Shown here: piece after piece, positions 19,809 through 21,151 of the stretch
Position numbering within the stretch: the first letter of the stretch is position 1
Layout of the letters: every line of letters starts with the position of its first letter
NCBI GenBank assembly: GCA_028456385.1
Contig: JALNQF010000585.1
Location: forward strand, 1-21,151
Direction of reading: 5' to 3'
DNA length: 21,151 nt
Origin: Ophiosphaerella korrae
Taxonomy: Eukaryota > Ascomycota > Dothideomycetes > Pleosporales > Phaeosphaeriaceae
Position numbers and translations under genes: made by a program
The notes under the pieces: model-generated
What the model was told of the DNA's origin: nothing
Database searches by the model: none
What the model saw: the letters and a program-made list of their open reading frames with translations, nothing else

Positions 19809-20238
19809 TATTATAATACTAAGTAGTAGGTAAGCTATTATATTGTACGCAATTAGGCTAAGTAATATATTATAGCTAAATACGTAACTATTTAGTAGTA
19901 AACGCTCTAGAGTAAACGCTTTAGAATAACTACTCTAGAGTAAACGCTCTAGAGTAAGCGCTTAGAAATAAACGCTAGATAGTAAGTATATAGGAACGTT
20001 AATAGACCTTTATAGACTATTGTATTTAATTTCTTCTTTATACTCTTATCTTAATAGAGTATTATAACTAATACTTTAATTAGATTCTTATCTATCTATT
20101 AATACTTATATACTTTGTAATACTTTAATAAGAGCTAACTATTAATTAAGTTAAGTAACTAACTTATATATTAACCTCGCCTATCTTATAGAAGCCTACT
20201 TACCCTTATTACTCTTACTTAGTTCTAAGGACTTAATA
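19809..20238 (+). repeat. 3' LTR of element C
   Basis: 430 bp, the same length as the 5' LTR. It starts TATTATAATAC and ends GGACTTAATA. The 14-bp array has six full units at 19897-19980. It keeps slightly more GC than the 5' LTR in the array (for example ACGC where the 5' copy has ATAC), so the two LTRs took different RIP hits. Confidence 0.95.
19897..19992 (+). repeat. 14-bp tandem repeat array in the element C 3' LTR
   Basis: Six full units at 19897, 19911, 19925, 19939, 19953 and 19967 plus a partial one, in the same order as in the 5' LTR. The last two units (AGTAAGCGCTTAGA and AATAAACGCTAGAT) are distinctive variants. Confidence 0.9.
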
Positions 20239-20243
20239 ATTAC
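20239..20243. repeat. target site duplication ATTAC, right copy
   Basis: Exact repeat of 13493-13497. The sequence after it resumes the gag of X copy B. Confidence 0.93.
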
Positions 20244-20811
20244 CTATTATTTTAGAGCTTTTAGTATTCTTAGTTTCTCTATATAAATTATTTTATATTA
20301 TATTTTTATATTTAATTCTTAGTTAAATTATAATATTAAAGATAGCTTATTTTATTCTATATTTTATAATAATTATTTAAACTATAATATATATTTAGGA
20401 ATACTTTTATTTTATATAAGCTTCTCTAGCCTTTTTTTAGCTTATTAGGTAATATCTATATTCCTAAATACTACTCTTATTTATCTAGTATAGTATTTAT
20501 AACTTCTAAAAATAGCTTTAGTTTTATCTTTCTAGTTTATCTAAGCGTATATTATATAGTCTATTTAGTAAGGCTTAAACTATCTTATTATATCTCTTTT
20601 AAGATATATTCTAATATATATTACTTTCTTATCTTCTTTATTAAAGTATAGTACTTATATATTAATCTAGAGTTATACTAAAGCTATAAAAGGTTTTAGG
20701 TTCTCTCTTATTTTATTAAACTTCTTAAGTATAAGTATCTTTAGTAGTTTCTTTATTATACTTATCTTTAGTTATTAAGTAATTAGTTTTATCTAATTTT
20801 ATCCTTCTATA
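20244..20811 (-). pseudogene. gag relic of X copy B, upstream part
   Basis: The continuation of the gag piece at 13000-13497 after the element C insertion. It aligns with copy A from 4929 to about 5455. Minus-strand codons at about 20705-20735 read K-K-F-N-K-I-R-E-N-L, the same early Gag segment seen in copy A. The 5' remainder of gag is cut off by LTR D at 20812. Confidence 0.8.
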
Positions 20812-21151
20812 TATTAAGTCCTTAGAACTAGTAAAGGTAACGAGGGCAAGTAGGCTTCTATAAGATAGGTAAGGTTAATAAACAAGTTAGTTACTTAACT
20901 TAATTAATAGTTAGCTCTTATTAGAGTATTACAAGGTATGTAAGTATTAATAGGTAGATAAGAATCTAATTAAAGTATTAGTTGTAATACTCTATTAGGA
21001 TAAGAGGTAAAGAAGAGATTAAATACAATAGTCTATAAAGGTCTATTAACGTTCCTATATACTTACTATCTAGTGTTTATTCCTAAGCGCTTACTCTAGA
21101 GCGTTCGCTCTAGAGCGCTTATTCTAGAGCGTTTACTCTAGAGCGTTTACT
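20812..21151 (-). mobile_element. family C LTR in opposite orientation (element D), truncated by the window
   Basis: The first 340 of about 430 bp of a C-family LTR as its reverse complement. It starts TATTAAGTCCTTAG, the complement of the C LTR end. The array of 14-bp units at 21068-21151 runs exactly to the last base. It is either the 3' LTR of a minus-strand element or a solo LTR. The outer flank 20807-20811 is CTATA. It keeps more CpA and GC than the C LTRs (for example AACGAGGGCAAG at about 20839), so it is less mutated. Confidence 0.9.
21068..21151 (-). repeat. 14-bp tandem repeat array in LTR D
   Basis: Six units, the typical one AGTAAACGCTCTAG on the minus strand, in the same order as in element C. 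One unit is the variant AGCGAACGCTCTAG. The least degraded of the three arrays, it is the best guide to the ancestral unit. Confidence 0.88.

Larger units (their letters stand above)
13498..20238 (+). mobile_element. complete Ty3/Gypsy chromovirus (element C), RIP-inactivated, inserted in gag of X copy B
   Basis: A 6741-bp element with two LTRs of equal length (430 bp), a perfect 5-bp target duplication, and gag, protease, RT, RNase H, integrase and chromodomain relics in the order typical of Ty3/Gypsy chromoviruses. It lies on the plus strand, antisense to its host copy B. No open reading frame survives. Gag reads in frame 1, pol from about 15890 in frame 2, then frame 1 again after about 18500. 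Stops are TAA/TAG from Gln and Trp codons. Its LTRs differ from each other mainly by C/T and G/A changes, so RIP acted after insertion. Its sequence differs enough from family X to be a separate family. Confidence 0.95.
7816..21151 (-). mobile_element. Ty3/Gypsy LTR retrotransposon, family X copy B, interrupted by elements C and D
   Basis: A minus-strand chromovirus element. Reading right to left: gag (20811-20244 then 13497 downward), pol (protease, RT, RNase H, integrase, chromodomain), 3' untranslated region, polypurine tract and 3' LTR (8231-7816). The 5' end lies beyond the window, past insertion D. Removing element C and one target duplication leaves about 6.25 kb visible. Adding the part seen only in copy A gives a full length near 6.9 kb, normal for a fungal Gypsy element. 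It is clearly less degraded than copy A, since many motifs can be read, yet full of TAA/TAG stops. Confidence 0.85.

Noticed and set aside
1..21151. A mitochondrial or other organellar AT-rich genome
   Set aside because: The selective loss of CpA/TpG, the paired LTRs, target duplications and Gypsy domains indicate RIPed nuclear repeats. No organellar genes or tRNAs were seen.

Overview
This window is a block of very AT-rich DNA that shows no intact gene. It is built from nested, mutationally destroyed LTR retrotransposons. CpA and TpG dinucleotides are almost absent and TpA is in large excess. When the relic genes are read in frame, their stops are TAA or TAG at positions where the protein family has Gln or Trp, and essentially never TGA. 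This is the signature of repeat-induced point mutation (RIP), so the source is most likely a filamentous ascomycete (Pezizomycotina) and the locus an AT-rich heterochromatic isochore. The species cannot be named from the sequence.

Two Ty3/Gypsy chromovirus families are present, here called X and C. Family X has two copies on the minus strand. Copy A runs from before base 1 to 6113; its left end is outside the window. It carries pol relics (integrase, RNase H, RT, protease), a gag relic and a 5' LTR at 5715-6113. Two extra X-family LTRs lie inside its integrase region, at 303-735 (minus) and 990-1481 (plus); the second is flanked by a perfect 5-bp duplication, AGTCT. A 1.7-kb stretch I cannot assign (6114-7815) separates A from copy B. 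Copy B starts with its 3' LTR at 7816-8231, followed by a polypurine tract, a long 3' untranslated region, chromodomain, integrase, RT and gag, all on the minus strand. Its gag is split at 13497.

The splitting insertion is a complete family C element on the plus strand, 13498-20238 (6741 bp). It has two 430-bp LTRs and a perfect 5-bp target duplication, ATTAC. Its order is gag with a CCHC relic, protease, RT, RNase H, integrase, chromodomain, 3' untranslated region and polypurine tract. Copy A keeps the matching uninterrupted site at 4924-4928. After the insertion the gag of B resumes at about 20244 and is cut again at 20812. There a second family C LTR in the opposite orientation (D) begins and runs off the end of the window.

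The relative order that can be read is: X copies first, then C and D into copy B, and two X solo LTRs into copy A. All layers have been mutated. Every catalytic or metal-binding motif that I could place has lost at least one key residue through a G-to-A or C-to-T change, so none of these elements can be autonomous. No tRNA, rRNA, CRISPR array or host gene was recognised.
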